In this document: in pieces, positions 1-8,222 of the stretch | How the letters are laid out: the number at the start of each line of letters is the position of its first letter | Numbering within the stretch: position 1 is the stretch's first letter | Source: Paracoccaceae bacterium | GTDB taxonomy: Bacteria; Pseudomonadota; Alphaproteobacteria; Rhodobacterales; Rhodobacteraceae | Length of the DNA stretch: 55,600 nucleotides | Direction of reading: 5' to 3' | Assembly (NCBI GenBank): GCA_030066175.1 | Contig: JASJCC010000003.1 | Coordinates: 1-55,600 of the forward strand | Notes under the pieces: model-generated | What the model was told of the DNA's origin: nothing | The model's input: only the letters and a program-made list of their open reading frames with translations | Databases searched by the model: none | Position numbers and translations under genes: made by a program

Positions 1-2832
1 GAGCCCGTCGTCGCCGTCCAGTGTGTCATCGCCAAACCCGCCAACAAGGGTGTCATTCCCCGCAGCCCCAAACAGCTGATCATTATCCGCACCGCCAACC
101 AAAACATCGGAGCCCGGAAGGCCGACAATCGTGTCGTTCCCAGCAAGACCTGAAATCGCTTCCGCGTTGATGGTGCCGGTTAGACTGTCATCTCCCGATG
201 TACCTTCGACACCGCCATCGACATCTCCGACCTGGTCCTCTGCGGCGTCGATTGCATCGTCGAGAGCTTGATCAGTGTAGTCGTCTACCACCGTATCCAT
301 CGCAGCGGATGTGCCAATCTGGACAGCCGCCTCGAGTTCAGGCGAAATCTGTTCCTGAGCGACGACGTTAATCTGAGCCAGGTCCGTTAGGAATTCGACA
401 TCCATCGCTCCGCTCGCGAGCGCAATATCAACCGCGCTGTTTGTTTGCGAGATAATCTCCGCGGCGCCGGCTGCTGTATTGTCGACTGCGGTCCCCGAAA
501 CGCCGGCGGAGACAGCAGAGGACTGCAGCAATTGTTCAATCTCCGTCGCACTGTTTAGATCGACGGGCCCCGTTGCAAGCAGGGCGGCGAACTCGGAGAA
601 GACCACGATTGAGGCTCCGTCAAAGCTAGGGGCTCCAGCCCCTTCTAAAACCGAGGCTGCTTGAGCAACGGTGTTCTGGACTTGCGTAAGTGCCGCCATG
701 AATGCCATGCCGTCTGCATCGTTTGCCAATGTGGCGGCGACTGGGTCCACATTCAAAAAGTCGATTGTTGGAGCCAATCCTAGGCCATCTCTGACCAACA
801 TTTCCGCATCTTCCTGCGTTTGCCCTTGATCGATCAGTTCGGCGACCAGCGTGGAGACAGACGTGATGGCCGATGATCCATTTGGTGCCCGGAGCTGTCC
901 TTGGAAGTCCAAGCCCGTCGAGATATCGATACCGCCCGTCAGAACCAAGGGGCCGACAGCGTCGGTCAAGACAAAGTTGCCTGAACTATCAGTGACCGTG
1001 CTGACCTCGCCAGGGTCCAGCACGCCGTTCTCGTTGGCATCTCCGAAGACTGTGGCACCAAGGATGTATCCATCGACAGCGACGCCCGTGGTGATCACAG
1101 GTCCATCGGCGCTCCCGTTGATGGTGATGGAAACGACTTGGTCATCCGTAAGGGAGTTATCACTGTCATCTGTAGCCGTGATGGTAAACGACAGCACCAA
1201 TTCCTCACCGTCCAAGAGGAAATCGAATGCCTCGCTACCCGAGTCGAACGACCAGCTGATCGTACCTGCCGTCCCGGTTGCATCTATAACCGGCCCTGCG
1301 TCGACGGAGAACATATCAAGAAACTGCGTGTCCGTTATCCCGCCGGTTCCACCGGATCCTGCGGTTGCGACTGATGCGACCGATACAGTCACAACATCAG
1401 TAAGATCCACGTCCGCGACGGACAGGCTTCCAGCCGCGCTCAACCCACTGTCGGTTTCCGTGAGGTCTGCACTACTGGTGTCACCAGATCCGACCGAAAT
1501 CTCTGGCGCATCGTTCGTGCCGATGAGCGTTATCGTGACGTCCTGGCTGGCGGTGCCGCCATTGCCATCGTCCACCGTCATCGTGAAGACCTGCGTGATG
1601 GTTTGGCCCGCAGCCAAGTCATCGAGCGCCCCGTCGGACACCTCGAACGTCCAGTCAATCTGGCCGACACCATCGCCGGTCGAGGCATCGCCGATCGCCG
1701 CAGTGAGCGTGCCGCGCACCGCGGTCGCCGCGAATGTGGCGCTGTCGATGGCAGACGACGCCGTCACGTTCACAGTGTGACCGTCCGTCAGGTCCACATC
1801 CTCAAATGCGATCGTACCGGTGGCGGACAACGTGTCCGTATTTTCACCCGGCGCATTGTCGGCAAGCTCCGTCACGCCGCCGGACGTCGGCGCCGAGGTG
1901 ATCACCGGCACGTCGTTCTGCCCGGTGACCGTTATCAAGAGCGTCGCCGTTGCTGTCCCGCCATTTCCGTCGGAAATCGTGTATTCGATGGTGGTCGTTC
2001 TGGTCTCGCCAATAGCTAGATCCTCAAAGTCAGACCCGGCGGCGAAGTCGTAGGACCCATCAGAATATACAATAAACGTTCCGCCGTTGGTGCCGAGAAT
2101 CGTGCTTCCGACGCCTGCAGCAACGCCGTTCACTGCCGAAACTATGAGCGCGTCGGAATCAGCATCGGTGTCATTAGCCAACAACCCAGCCGCAGCAGGA
2201 ATACTGACTGATCCGGCCTCGCTTACACTTCCGGTATCGTCGACGGCCACCGGGTCTGCGTTCGTCCCAGCGTTCTGAAAGACGAAGTCTTCGGCAGTCA
2301 ATTCTGATGACGACACACCGATTAGGGTTAAACGATCACTTCCGACCTGCAGGACAAAACCCACCGACGTGTCCTGCCCCACTGCAAAAACATCCGCCAG
2401 TGACGTCAGGCCAAGGTTGCGAAGCACGATCTTATCGACCGACCCTCCTGCGTGAAAATCCAATACGATGTCATGCTGTGAGCCGGCGGCGAAGACAAAT
2501 GTGTCGTCGCCACGCCCGCCGATCAAAGTATCGTCGCCGATGCCGCCCCGCAGAACGTCATCACCACGGCCGCCGACAATCAAATCGTCACCGCGCCCTC
2601 CAGCCAAGGTATCGTTGCCGCTGCCTCCCAACAGAGCGTCATCGCCCGTGCCACCGCGGAGAACGTCCTCGCCGGAACCTCCTAAGAGGATGTCATCCCC
2701 GGCGCCACCGCGCAGCGTGTCGTCGCCAGAACGCCCCAAAATCAAATCGTCGCCTGCGGCCCCGTGTATACTGTCGTCACTCGACGACCCAATCAGCACT
2801 TCGTTTTGATTCGTTCCGCTTTGATTAGGCAT
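1..2832 (-). CDS. Giant RTX/VCBS-repeat exoprotein, N-terminal 944 residues (3' end outside window)
   Basis: Reading the minus strand from an ATG at 2832 gives 944 codons without a stop, and the frame is still open at base 1, so the C-terminus is missing. A GGAG lies about 8 bases upstream of the ATG. Residues about 13-112 are glycine/aspartate nonapeptides of the RTX type (units such as GGSGNDTLAGG), the calcium-binding repeats of type I secreted proteins. Residues about 195-580 hold tandem VCBS/cadherin-like modules with recurrent V-x-D-x-D-L-T-D. A calcium-loop-like segment (D-A-N-E-N-G-V-L-D-P-G-E) follows near 595. RTX repeats resume near 875. There is no Sec signal peptide, as expected for a T1SS substrate, whose signal is C-terminal. 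Likely a surface or secreted adhesin-like protein. No transporter gene is seen nearby. RTX repeats at the N-terminus as well as further on are somewhat unusual. Confidence 0.85.
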   Translation of the reverse strand, partial: MPNQSGTNQNEVLIGSSSDDSIHGAAGDDLILGRSGDDTLRGGAGDDILLGGSGEDVLRGGTGDDALLGGSGNDTLAGGRGDDLIVGGRGDDVLRGGIGDDTLIGGRGDDTFVFAAGSQHDIVLDFHAGGSVDKIVLRNLGLTSLADVFAVGQDTSVGFVLQVGSDRLTLIGVSSSELTAEDFVFQNAGTNADPVAVDDTGSVSEAGSVSIPAAAGLLANDTDADSDALIVSAVNGVAAGVGSTILGTNGGTFIVYSDGSYDFAAGSDFEDLAIGETRTTTIEYTISDGNGGTATATLLITVTGQNDVPVITSAPTSGGVTELADNAPGENTDTLSATGTIAFEDVDLTDGHTVNVTASSAIDSATFAATAVRGTLTAAIGDASTGDGVGQIDWTFEVSDGALDDLAAGQTITQVFTMTVDDGNGGTASQDVTITLIGTNDAPEISVGSGDTSSADLTETDSGLSAAGSLSVADVDLTDVVTVSVASVATAGSGGTGGITDTQFLDMFSVDAGPVIDATGTAGTISWSFDSGSEAFDFLLDGEELVLSFTITATDDSDNSLTDDQVVSITINGSADGPVITTGVAVDGYILGATVFGDANENGVLDPGEVSTVTDSSGNFVLTDAVGPLVLTGGIDISTGLDFQGQLRAPNGSSAITSVSTLVAELIDQGQTQEDAEMLVRDGLGLAPTIDFLNVDPVAATLANDADGMAFMAALTQVQNTVAQAASVLEGAGAPSFDGASIVVFSEFAALLATGPVDLNSATEIEQLLQSSAVSAGVSGTAVDNTAAGAAEIISQTNSAVDIALASGAMDVEFLTDLAQINVVAQEQISPELEAAVQIGTSAAMDTVVDDYTDQALDDAIDAAEDQVGDVDGGVEGTSGDDSLTGTINAEAISGLAGNDTIVGLPGSDVLVGGADNDQLFGAAGNDTLVGGFGDDTLDGDDGL

Positions 2833-3273
2833 AAATGACTCCAAGGTTCGAGTGACAGAAGGCAGGTTGTTTTTGGCGTTGGACGCGCGTTCCGCACGTC
2901 GTCGATACGTGAACTTTGATAGGATTCGAGTTTTGGCGGTGATCGTTGGCCAATCGATTTACACGAGTAAAGGATTGCCATTCTGGTGGATGAACACGCG
3001 CTAACGCGGGAACCAATGTACTGAAACGCAACAATGCCACTCCCCACCTAACCAGATCAACGTACAACACAGAGCAACTTAGGCAGAACCCGCTAAAGAC
3101 GGTATGTTGCAGTGCTAGGGCGCCATCAATGAGCAACCTTTAGGAATTAACCCTCATTGTAAATACCCGGCCTAAGGGAATGCGGTGATGGTCGCAAAGG
3201 GCCTGAGCTATCCAGTTGTTGTGTGTTCTCTTTTTGTTCTATTACTGCTCGCCCAGACTCGAGGGTGCTGAAG
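2833..3273. other. Intergenic region between divergent genes
   Basis: About 440 bases upstream of both the RTX gene (minus) and the small two-repeat gene (plus). It must hold their promoters, but no convincing -35/-10 pair or palindrome was picked out. Reading frames inside it look like chance. Confidence 0.5.
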
Positions 3274-3618
3274 ATGCCGCAAACAGCCACGACTGAGCAT
3301 AAACCTATTTACACAGGCAACCCGTCCAACGACTATCATCGGCTTCTGGTGACCGAGAAGCAGTTGAATTTCGCTCGGGCTGTCGCACGGAAACTCGGGA
3401 CACTGCTTCCCTCAGATGCACAACGGGACCGGCGGGCTTTATCCGCATGGATCAGCGAGAACCAGGGCGGAGCTCGAGGCGGGCGACTCTCGCACTACCC
3501 GTCCTCGAAGCAAGTCGCCTTTGCCGAGCGTATCGCGCGTCTCAAGAGGCGCGATGTGCCCGAAGAATGCTTCCGCGATCGCGGTCTGATGTCGAAGTGG
3601 ATCGACCGCAATCGGTAG
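3274..3618 (+). CDS. Small basic protein with two internal K-Q repeats (hypothetical)
   Basis: A 114-residue basic protein of unknown function. The ATG at 3274 is preferred because the upstream in-frame extension looks unlike coding sequence. It consists of two copies of one unit. The first (about residues 27-64) has T-E-K-Q-L-N-F-A-R-x-V-A-R and ends L-S-A-W-I-S-E-N. The second (about 76-113) has S-S-K-Q-V-A-F-A-E-R-I-A-R and ends M-S-K-W-I-D-R-N. The K-Q-x-x-F-A-x-x-I-A pattern with a closing tryptophan helix recalls short helical modules in DNA-associated plasmid and phage proteins, but that is a resemblance only. Its stop lies 3 bases from the convergent MucR gene. Confidence 0.65.
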   Translation: MPQTATTEHKPIYTGNPSNDYHRLLVTEKQLNFARAVARKLGTLLPSDAQRDRRALSAWISENQGGARGGRLSHYPSSKQVAFAERIARLKRRDVPEECFRDRGLMSKWIDRNR

Positions 3619-3621
3619 GGA

Positions 3622-4089
3622 TCACTTCTTCTTCGCCGGCCGTCTCTTTGTTGCAGCGGGTTTACGGCCCAGCCCGATCTTTTTGGCGGTCTCAGCGCGC
3701 TGCTTGCTGTAGTTGGGGGCCACCATGGGATAGTCCTTGGAGAGACCCCAACGTTCCCGGTATTCCTCGGGCGACATATCAAACGCTGTGCGCAGATGCC
3801 GCTTGAGCGTCTTAAAGGACTTACCGTCTTCGAGACAGATGATCGCATCAGGTGTCACCGACGCGTCGATCGGCACCGCAGGCGTAGGGGGTGCTTCTGG
3901 CGCGGCCGCGCTGCCGCTGTCGCCAGATCCATCTGATAGCCCGCTGAGCGTGGCGTGAACGGAGCGGATCAGGTCCGGCAGCTCGGCTGACGCCATCTGG
4001 TTGCGGCCGGCATAGGCCGCCACGATTTCCGAGGCGAGCACCAAAACGTCGCCGCCGTTTGCGTCTTCGGGTACGTTGGTATCAGTCAT
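3622..4089 (-). CDS. mucR: MucR/Ros-family transcriptional regulator
   Basis: A 155-residue member of the Ros/MucR family, the zinc-finger regulators that repress exopolysaccharide, motility and virulence genes in alphaproteobacteria. The N-terminal half has the family helix (L-A-S-E-I-V-A-A-Y, then P-D-L-I-R-S-V-H-x-x-L), followed by an Ala/Pro linker. The finger region reads I-C-L-E-D-G-K-S-F-K-T-L-K-R-H-L, then P-E-E-Y-R-E-R-W-G-L and Y-x-x-x-R-A-E-x-A-K-K-I-G-L-G, and it ends in a lysine-rich tail. The second zinc-ligand cysteine of classical Ros is Asp here, which also occurs in other MucR homologues. The ATG at 4089 has AGGGA about 8 bases upstream and fits better than upstream starts. 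It may regulate the divergent RTX gene, but this is not shown. Confidence 0.88.
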   Translation of the reverse strand: MTDTNVPEDANGGDVLVLASEIVAAYAGRNQMASAELPDLIRSVHATLSGLSDGSGDSGSAAAPEAPPTPAVPIDASVTPDAIICLEDGKSFKTLKRHLRTAFDMSPEEYRERWGLSKDYPMVAPNYSKQRAETAKKIGLGRKPAATKRRPAKKK

Positions 4090-4309
4090 AAGTCTGTCCC
4101 TCATCGTTTTTATTGGTGGAACCTGGTACTGCAGCAAGTCACCGAATGCCAATCCAATTGTAGCGACTGACCTGGACTGGATTCCTCCCAAAAGCGACGC
4201 TAAGAGGGCAGCGGATTTAGGTCAGAATTTTTGACCTATAAGCTGATGGATTGGATGCCCCTCCTGCCGGTTCATAATTGAACTGGTTGAGAAAACGGAG
4301 GGATGAACC

Positions 4310-5332
4310 ATGCCAGAACTGCACATTGTAGGGGTCGATTTGGCCAAGCGGGTCTTTCAGGTCCACGGGGCGTGTAATGAGGGTTATGTGTTGTTTCGCA
4401 AGAAATTGACCCGAACACAGTTCGCGAAATTCCTCACTGAACTGCCGCCCTGTATCCTTGCAATGGAAGCCTGCTCCTCGGCGCACCATTGGGGACGCAG
4501 GGCTGAGGCCCTCGGTCACGAGGTTCGGCTCATCCCCGCCCTCTACGTCAAGCCCTTCGCCAAGCGACACAAGAACGATGCGATCGACGCGGAGGCCATC
4601 ACGGAAGCTGCAATCCGGCCGTCCATGAAGTTTGTCGCGGTCAAGACGACGGATCAGCAGGCCCAGGCGGTCATCTTCCGATCTCGCGAGCTTCTGCTTT
4701 GACAGCGAACCCAGCTGATCAACGCGCTTCGCGGACACCTCGCCGAATTTGGCGTGATCCTACCGGAGGCCCGCGCCACCATTCGCAAGATCGCGGCCCA
4801 ATGCGAAAGCTTGGACGACGGCCTTCCGCAGCCAGTGCGCGATATGGCGACACGGTTCGCACATCAGATCGAGGAGCTGACCGCCGAAATTGCCGCACTT
4901 GACCGCGACATCCGGCAAGGGGCCTTGCAAACCAAGGACTCCCTGCGGCTGCAGACCATGCCCGGCATCGGCCCGATTTCCGCGATGGCGATCCAGGCCT
5001 TCTGCCCTCCTGCAGGGGCCTTTGCCACCGGACGGGATTTCGCTGCGTGGCTGGGTCTGGTTCCGCGCCAAAACTCTACCGGCGGGAAGGAACGATTAGG
5101 ACGGATCACCAAGATGGGACAGCGCGATGTGCGCCGATTGCTCATCACCGGGGCCATGGCAGTGATCAGCGCAAGTGAAAGGAAAGGACGTTGCGACGAC
5201 CCCTGGCTCGCGAATATGCTGGAGAAGAAGCCGCGCATGGTGGCCGCGGTCGCTCTCGCCAATCGGATGGCGCGGCGGCTGTGGGCGATGATGACGACCA
5301 AGCGCGCCTACGAGATACCGGCCGCGGCCTAA
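4310..5332 (+). pseudogene. IS110-family transposase with one in-frame TGA
   Basis: One frame runs from the ATG at 4310 to the TAA at 5330-5332, about 340 codons, the normal IS110-family size. It is broken only by a TGA at 4700-4702. The N-terminal RuvC-like DEDD domain is clear: V-G-V-D-L-A-K-R-V-F-Q-V-H, then E-A-C-S-S-A-H-H-W, then K-N-D-A-I-D-A-E-A-I. The C-terminal transposase-20 domain holds M-P-G-I-G-P-I-S-A-M-A with the serine region, then F-A-A-W-L-G-L-V-P-R-Q. The stop sits in R-E-L-L-L-*-Q-R-T-Q-L-I-N-A-L, where relatives usually have arginine, so one C-to-T change (CGA to TGA) explains it. The two halves are otherwise undamaged, which suggests recent inactivation. A short downstream product could start at a GTG at 4754, but it would lack the catalytic domain. 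Confidence 0.9.
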
Positions 5333-5702
5333 GGGGCGGCGCTCGGAGGCCGGCAGGACTGTGAGGACGAAGGAGAGTTAAGGAACACGGATCGTCAAGA
5401 TCGACCCGGAACAGCCAGAATAATATCTTGGCCTCTCGAAGCCGCTAAGTTGTATTGGACCCGGATCGCATATCTCCATAAAGGCCCGCCGCCAGTGTCG
5501 CGGCACACCAGAGGCCGGACACCTGACTGCACCCGATCAGTGGTTCCAAGACCGACCGACGCGCAAACAGACCCGGGGCATCCACACCGATATTATGTTA
5601 ATTATTGGAAGAACAGCGCAAAAATTAGTTTCGCCTGTTCTCTGTTGACGGGGCCAGTTTGAGCGTGGCACCACTGCCGATTGTGTAAGGAGAAATTGGC
5701 CT
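5333..5702. other. Noncoding tail of the IS110 element, candidate bridge-RNA region
   Basis: About 370 bases without a credible gene between the transposase stop and the NYN gene. IS110-family elements carry a structured noncoding end that in studied members encodes the bridge RNA guiding recombination; in the IS1111 group it lies downstream of the gene. The upstream side here is short (about 120 bases to the MucR gene), so the downstream side is the likelier place. No inverted repeats or exact element boundary could be fixed by eye. The last 20 bases carry the ribosome-binding site of the next gene. Confidence 0.35.
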
Positions 5703-6698
5703 ATGACAGAGCCAAAAGGCATCCCCACGAAAGAACTGTCTATTCCTTCGACGGCAGTTTTCATCGATGGCGATTGGATTAGAGTTGCGGCGAGGCACCT
5801 CAGAATAGATGTGGATTTTTTGACACTGGCCGATCTTCTTCGGTCCTATTTTGGCAAAGATACAGAAACCCACTTCTTCGGCAGCGTTTTGCCAGGAGAC
5901 GAGAAAGCTGGAGGCCTTTTTGACAAGTTGAAATCCAATGGGGTCAAAGTTGAGGTTTTTGATCTCGTCGATAATGCGGACGGACGCTTGATCAGTAAAG
6001 GTCTCGATGTGGCGATGAGTCTGCGCGCCGCAACGCTCCCCACCTATTTCGATCGCGTCGCCATATTGTCTGGCGACAATGATTTTGTGCCTCTGTTCGA
6101 CCTCCTTCAAGGGAAAGGTATATCTACTGTTCTCATTTCTCTTCCAATAGTATCGGGGAAACTCCTACATTCCTCGGCGACCCATTTTATTAGCCTTGAA
6201 GATTTCCTTGGAAGGGCAAAAAGTCATAGTGCCGAGAATATACCGCCTCGACCTGCTAACCAACCGTTCGGTGATATGTATGTCGAGAAAGATGAGCATT
6301 TTGAGCCATACCTTCAACTCAGAGAGTTGTTTTTGGAATCCAACTATCAGATAGTTGTTATTGATCAATACATTGACTGGCAGATTTTCGAGATGATTAG
6401 GCTTACAAAAAAGGAGGTGAAAATATGCATTCTTACAAATCGAATTCAGGAACCAGATTATCAAGTAATGGTTGAAAAGCTGCGCCGCGAAGGTCGAATT
6501 CTCTGTTTGTATCGAACTCGAGACTTTCATGATCGATACCTCCGAGTTGATGATCAATGGTGGCATAGCGGACACTCATTCAAGGACTTGGGAACAGCCG
6601 ACTCACGACTAAGCATTGTCACCGATAAAGAATTCACTGAGAAGCTCGAAGCCCGCCAAGCAGATTCAATCCGGACTGCCATACAGCTTTGCACCTAA
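5703..6698 (+). CDS. NYN-domain (PIN-like) nuclease fused to a PLD-like C-terminal domain
   Basis: A 331-residue protein with AAGGAG 10 bases before its ATG. Residues about 17-165 form an NYN/LabA-like PIN-fold domain: A-V-F-I-D-G-D-W (D22, D24), then K-G-L-D-V-A-M-S-L (D102), then I-L-S-G-D-N-D-F (D125, D127). This is the acidic set expected of metal-dependent RNases. Residues about 195-320 resemble a phospholipase-D-like module: V-V-I-D-Q-Y-I-D near 218, and F-H-D-R-Y-L-R-V-D (275-283) followed by W-H-S-G-H-S-F-K-D-L-G. H-D-R replaces the H-K-D of true PLD enzymes and only one such motif is present. Known: NYN domains act in RNA cleavage, and PLD-like tails occur in defence and regulatory proteins. 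Inferred: a stand-alone RNase that may serve defence or stress. It stands alone between an IS element and an opposite-strand gene. Confidence 0.75.
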   Translation: MTEPKGIPTKELSIPSTAVFIDGDWIRVAARHLRIDVDFLTLADLLRSYFGKDTETHFFGSVLPGDEKAGGLFDKLKSNGVKVEVFDLVDNADGRLISKGLDVAMSLRAATLPTYFDRVAILSGDNDFVPLFDLLQGKGISTVLISLPIVSGKLLHSSATHFISLEDFLGRAKSHSAENIPPRPANQPFGDMYVEKDEHFEPYLQLRELFLESNYQIVVIDQYIDWQIFEMIRLTKKEVKICILTNRIQEPDYQVMVEKLRREGRILCLYRTRDFHDRYLRVDDQWWHSGHSFKDLGTADSRLSIVTDKEFTEKLEARQADSIRTAIQLCT

Positions 6699-6797
6699 CA
6701 CCCTGGATGTTCCCTCACGGTGATGTAGAAACTGATCAACCATGGGCGCGATCTGGGCAGTCCAGAGTCAGGTAACCCGCCGGCCAGATCGTTTGCC

Positions 6798-7778
6798 TTA
6801 CTCCTTCAAGAGACCCTGCAAAAAGTCATAGTCGTCTTGATTCTGAGGAACGACGCGATCATCTAGATACATTTCTCTTAGGTTGGATCTGCCAGCCTCG
6901 TTGTCCTGATATGCCGAGAGACGAAACCACTTTCCGGCCTCAGCATCACTTTGACGAACACCGCGACCATCTCGATACATTTCTCCTAGATTGGATTGGC
7001 CGGACGAGTCGCCCTGTTTCGCAGAGCGGTGAAACCATCTGAACGCCGCGAGGTAACTCTTAGAAACACCACGGCCATCTCGGTACATTTCTCCCAGGTT
7101 GGATTGGCCGGATGGGTTGCCCTGGCCTGCCGAGACACGAAACCATCTGACAGCCTCTGTATCACTTTGAGGAACCCCGAGACCACTCCGATACATTTCT
7201 CCCAGGTTGGATTGGCCATATCCGTTCCCCTGGTTCGCTGCTAGCCGAAAAAATTTGACGGCTTCGTCAACACTACGTGGAACGCCGTCGCCCTCTAGGT
7301 ATAGTGACCCGAGCATCACTTGAGCTTCAGCGAGACCCTGATTTGCAGCGAGATAATACCATTCCGCGGCTTCGATGTTTTTCCAAGTTAGGCCTTGGCC
7401 TCTATCCAGCTCGATCTCATTGCCGCGCGCGAATTGTTCCCATGCGCTAAGCGAGACTTCGGTCTGCCCTACTGCTTTCTCGCTCTCCGAATTTGCTACT
7501 TGGGTAGGCTCCGGATCACCTTGGGCTTCCGTAATGCTGTTGCGGGCATCAACGGGTTTCGGTGTTTCTGGAGCGATGGCATCTGGTGTGTCCATGCCGC
7601 TAAGGACATCTTCGACAAGATCGATGTAAATGCTCTTTCCCAGGTAGTACGTGCTAGTGACCGCGACCACTGCCGCCAGAACCAATAGACTGCGGTGTCT
7701 CCGAAAATATTCCATGAAAATCGAACCGCCGGTCAAAACGAAAACAACCGCTAGGAGGAGAATTTTCACTGAAACCAT
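6798..7778 (-). CDS. Sel1-like repeat protein with N-terminal membrane anchor
   Basis: A 326-residue protein. Residues about 4-24 (K-I-L-L-L-A-V-V-F-V-L-T-G-G) and 30-49 are hydrophobic and likely cross or anchor to the inner membrane. An acidic, proline-rich linker follows to about 120. From about 136 to 315 there are five 36-residue Sel1-like (TPR-related) repeats with consensus G-x-S-N-L-G-E-M-Y-R-x-G-x-G-V-x-x-S-x-x-E-A-x-x-W-F-R. The central repeats are almost identical at DNA level, which suggests recent expansion. The last is worn (L-R-E-M-Y-L-D-D-R-V-V). Sel1 repeats mediate protein-protein contacts in signalling and envelope complexes; the partner is unknown. Convergent with the NYN gene and divergent from the next pair. 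Confidence 0.8.
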   Translation of the reverse strand: MVSVKILLLAVVFVLTGGSIFMEYFRRHRSLLVLAAVVAVTSTYYLGKSIYIDLVEDVLSGMDTPDAIAPETPKPVDARNSITEAQGDPEPTQVANSESEKAVGQTEVSLSAWEQFARGNEIELDRGQGLTWKNIEAAEWYYLAANQGLAEAQVMLGSLYLEGDGVPRSVDEAVKFFRLAANQGNGYGQSNLGEMYRSGLGVPQSDTEAVRWFRVSAGQGNPSGQSNLGEMYRDGRGVSKSYLAAFRWFHRSAKQGDSSGQSNLGEMYRDGRGVRQSDAEAGKWFRLSAYQDNEAGRSNLREMYLDDRVVPQNQDDYDFLQGLLKE

Positions 7779-7833
7779 CTCTAGAACCTAAGCAAGTCGG
7801 TTTCGATCTTCCATCCCATTGACAACTGGCTGG

Positions 7834-7932
7834 AACGCAAATTTTTCTTCCATTCAAACGCCCGGCATTGGCCAAATCGACATTCGCCAGCTTCGTGCCG
7901 CGTAGCAAATCCGCCTTGGCCGTCGCGGCCAC
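7834..7932 (-). pseudogene. Possible remnant of a pentapeptide-repeat protein
   Basis: On the minus strand a stretch reads A-D-L-L-R-G-T-K-L-A-N-V-D-L-A-N-A-G-R-L, four successive pentapeptides of the A(D/N)LxX type. A stop lies just upstream (TAG) and the pattern is lost after about 30 residues. It is best seen as a scrap of a pentapeptide-repeat gene, or a chance run in an Ala/Leu-rich frame. Confidence 0.3.
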
Positions 7933-8063
7933 GCGAGCTGTTGCGCGCTATCGGATATTAGTCCAAAAAATTAGCAGAAGTGCGATTTTAGAGCACCTTG
8001 ATCCATTGGACACAAACGGTGATTTTTGCTGCCCTGACCCACCTGGGTGGAGATCAAGGACTC

Positions 8064-8096
8064 AGCGATGCCAAAACCTCGCGTTTTGGCATTGCT
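8064..8096. repeat. Imperfect 14-bp inverted repeat with 5-bp spacer
   Basis: AGCGATGCCAAAAC, spacer CTCGC, then GTTTTGGCATTGCT: the 14-base arms match except at one position. There is no T-run after it, so it is not a typical terminator. It lies about 125 bases upstream of the 8223 start and could be an operator or a recombinase-type site. Confidence 0.55.
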
Positions 8097-8222
8097 AAAT
8101 CCTTGGCATGAAGAGCTCTTTATGGGAATGTAACCAACATTCGCGTGGCTCTCTGGCTAATTTCCTCACGCCCCGCTGCAGCTGATCTCGTTCGGAGTAT
8201 TCAATTGGTACCTAGTTGGACA

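Larger units (their letters stand above)
7779..8222. other. Divergent intergenic region
   Basis: About 440 bases between the Sel1 gene (minus) and the nucleotidyltransferase-like gene (plus). It holds the pentapeptide scrap and one strong inverted repeat, listed separately. Otherwise nothing was recognised. Confidence 0.45.

Noticed and set aside
851-1780. Plus-strand frame of about 310 codons
   Set aside because: It is opposite the RTX/VCBS gene, whose minus-strand frame is continuous and has clear repeats; the plus frame is Ser/Pro/Val-rich shadow sequence.
2307-2828. Arg/His-rich plus-strand frame
   Set aside because: Shadow of the RTX repeats on the other strand.
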